A stretch of 64,000 nt of DNA. Source: Salmonirosea aquatica (GTDB lineage: Bacteria; Bacteroidota; Bacteroidia; Cytophagales; Spirosomataceae). Location: assembly GCF_009296315.1 (NCBI RefSeq), contig NZ_WHLY01000002.1, positions 1,550,001-1,614,000 on the forward strand. The letters are read 5' to 3'. Within the stretch, counting starts at the first letter, position 1. Every line of letters starts with the position of its first letter. Under the pieces are notes generated by a model, which ran no database searches, was not told the DNA's origin, and saw nothing but the letters and a program-made list of their open reading frames with translations. A program made the position numbers and the translations under genes. Below, piece after piece: positions 62,992 through 64,000 of this stretch.

Positions 62992-64000
62992 TTAAAATAA
63001 TATCGAATAGTTCAGTTCGCCCTTATCGGCGGGCATCATGAGCGCCTGGCCTCCGTTGACCTTCTTGATTTCAGGTACCGGGCTGCCTGAGGGCAATTGA
63101 ATGTAGTAGCTTTTGTCATCGACTGCGTACAGGTCATTCGCCATTTTCTCGATTTTTTTTCCTTCGGCCAGGCGGGCCATAAGGCCACTGACAGGTTTGC
63201 CCGTTTTTATCTCGCGCTTGAGGTACTGACCATCGACTACCGAAGTACGGTCCGTGACGGAGGTACCAAAGGCATCGTATAGGAAGGTAGGTACATCGTT
63301 GGCATCCAGCTCATAGCCTCGCTGACGGAAGCTGCTGCCGGTAGTGTCGGTGGGCCACTGGCCCGAGGTTTTGGCCAACAGCGGTGCATCGCCCAGAAAA
63401 GTAACACTACCCCGTGGGCGAGAGGAGCCGTCGCCCCGGTTTTCCCACATGGGCGTTGCATCCAGGAATCCACCCCGCCATACCTGAAACACCGCACCTT
63501 TTTCCATATCATAGGTGTAGTGCAATCCCGCGGGGCTGCCTACCGATACGGCATGCACGATGCGCTCACGCTTGTTGGGTTCGGGGCGGATGTCCATAAA
63601 GCTACGCAATACGGTATTGTTATCGGCATTCACCAGAATCGGGTCGCTGCCGCCGCCGGCCAGGGTAGAACCCAGGCTATGGTAGGGTACCTCGCGGAAG
63701 CCCGGTCCGGCGATCCAAAGCCCTAGTACAGGCTGCAGCCAGCCGTCGCGCTTGTTGACGTACAGTTCCATTTTATGATCGCCCGCGCTGAGTTTGGTCG
63801 TAACGGTGCGGAATTCGTTGTTGTTTTTCCAGGCATCGCCGAGCACCGGTTTGCCGTCGATTTTCAGGTTGCTATTGCCCGAGGCCTGAATCCTGAACGT
63901 GTAGTCGCCGGCAGTAGGCGCATTGTAGGTACCTGTGTATACCAGCACGTAGTTGTTTTTGTCTTTCAGCACCTCCCACGACAATTCTTCTGACTTGCCC
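62992..64000 (-). CDS. Secreted PA14-like domain protein of the propeller/cytochrome locus, 5' end outside the window
   Basis: The frame is open to the right edge, so the N-terminal part of the gene lies beyond the window. The visible 335 or so codons begin in a PA14-like beta-barrel (VLVYTGTYNAPTAGDYTFRIQASGNSNLKIDGKPV, then LSAGDHKMELYVNKRDGW). A second region (DIRPEPNKRERIVHAVSVGSPAGLHYTYDMEKGAVFQVWRGGF) is of a kind seen beside cytochrome-linked propeller proteins in Bacteroidota. It precedes the propeller-cytochrome gene on the same strand. A role in binding the carbohydrate substrate is likely but inferred. Confidence 0.75.
   Translation of the reverse strand, partial: GKSEELSWEVLKDKNNYVLVYTGTYNAPTAGDYTFRIQASGNSNLKIDGKPVLGDAWKNNNEFRTVTTKLSAGDHKMELYVNKRDGWLQPVLGLWIAGPGFREVPYHSLGSTLAGGGSDPILVNADNNTVLRSFMDIRPEPNKRERIVHAVSVGSPAGLHYTYDMEKGAVFQVWRGGFLDATPMWENRGDGSSRPRGSVTFLGDAPLLAKTSGQWPTDTTGSSFRQRGYELDANDVPTFLYDAFGTSVTDRTSVVDGQYLKREIKTGKPVSGLMARLAEGKKIEKMANDLYAVDDKSYYIQLPSGSPVPEIKKVNGGQALMMPADKGELNYSILF

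Noticed and set aside
1-64000. tRNA genes, phage integration sites or insertion sequences
   Set aside because: No cloverleaf with a T-loop, no integrase or transposase frame and no long terminal inverted repeats were found by reading both strands.

Overview
The window is a piece of a Bacteroidota chromosome, most likely of the order Cytophagales (Spirosomaceae/Cytophagaceae type). The evidence is two SusC/SusD outer-membrane pairs, an ECF sigma/FecR module feeding a SusC with an STN domain, two secreted proteins with type IX secretion C-termini, many lipoproteins, and promoters of the Bacteroidota form (TAnnTTTG at -7) with no obvious Shine-Dalgarno sites. GC content is near 50 percent. Genes are densely packed on both strands, no gap without a gene exceeds 300 bases, and I see no rRNA, tRNA, CRISPR, prophage or intact insertion sequence.

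Layout. 1-6.8 kb: the end of a hotdog thioesterase, then a TetR repressor and a tripartite RND efflux system (TolC-like channel, adaptor, pump) with matching operator sites before tetR and before the channel gene. 7-17.1 kb: a TlpA-like thioredoxin, then on the minus strand an ECF sigma factor, FecR-like anti-sigma, SusC, SusD and an esterase-like hydrolase, followed by a pseudouridine synthase. 17.2-23.7 kb: two paralogous glycine-rich secreted proteins and a TPR/LuxR-type regulator broken by one base in a G tract. 23.8-28.3 kb: creatininase family, a ceramidase-like gene broken in a C tract, an epimerase and an aldo/keto reductase. 28.4-32.8 kb: Kup potassium uptake, then mntH and a DtxR/MntR regulator transcribed divergently around a palindromic operator. 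32.9-40.5 kb: LptF/G permease, EamA transporter, then a tightly overlapping envelope-glycan operon (GT2 polyprenyl glycosyltransferase, two large multi-pass membrane proteins, MBOAT acyltransferase). 40.6-43.3 kb: an orphan GroES-like protein, a Kazal-domain lipoprotein, two small secreted proteins and a YheT-like hydrolase. 43.4-46.6 kb: serine biosynthesis, with a phosphoserine phosphatase domain fused to phosphoglycerate dehydrogenase and followed by a SerC-like aminotransferase. 46.7-53.4 kb: two ABC exporters, an FG-GAP propeller protein and a DUF4112 protein. 53.4-53.8 kb: an antitoxin-like gene with the scar of a deleted PIN toxin. 53.9-64 kb: a second SusC/SusD pair, a haem-binding protein, a dienelactone hydrolase, a lipoprotein, a propeller dehydrogenase with a C-terminal cytochrome c, and a PA14-like protein running off the end.

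Points that stand out: the palindrome GGTACC occurs about 108 times by eye count (about 16 expected), in all reading phases and in intergenic DNA, which resembles the HIP1 phenomenon of cyanobacteria; a G7 tract switches off a regulator beside two surface proteins; all three steps of serine synthesis sit in two genes; a toxin gene has been reduced to its two ends; and several short degenerate repeats recur between genes. No single wholly new multi-gene system is proven by the sequence alone. The best candidates are the glycine-rich surface locus with its switchable regulator and the four-gene glycan operon.
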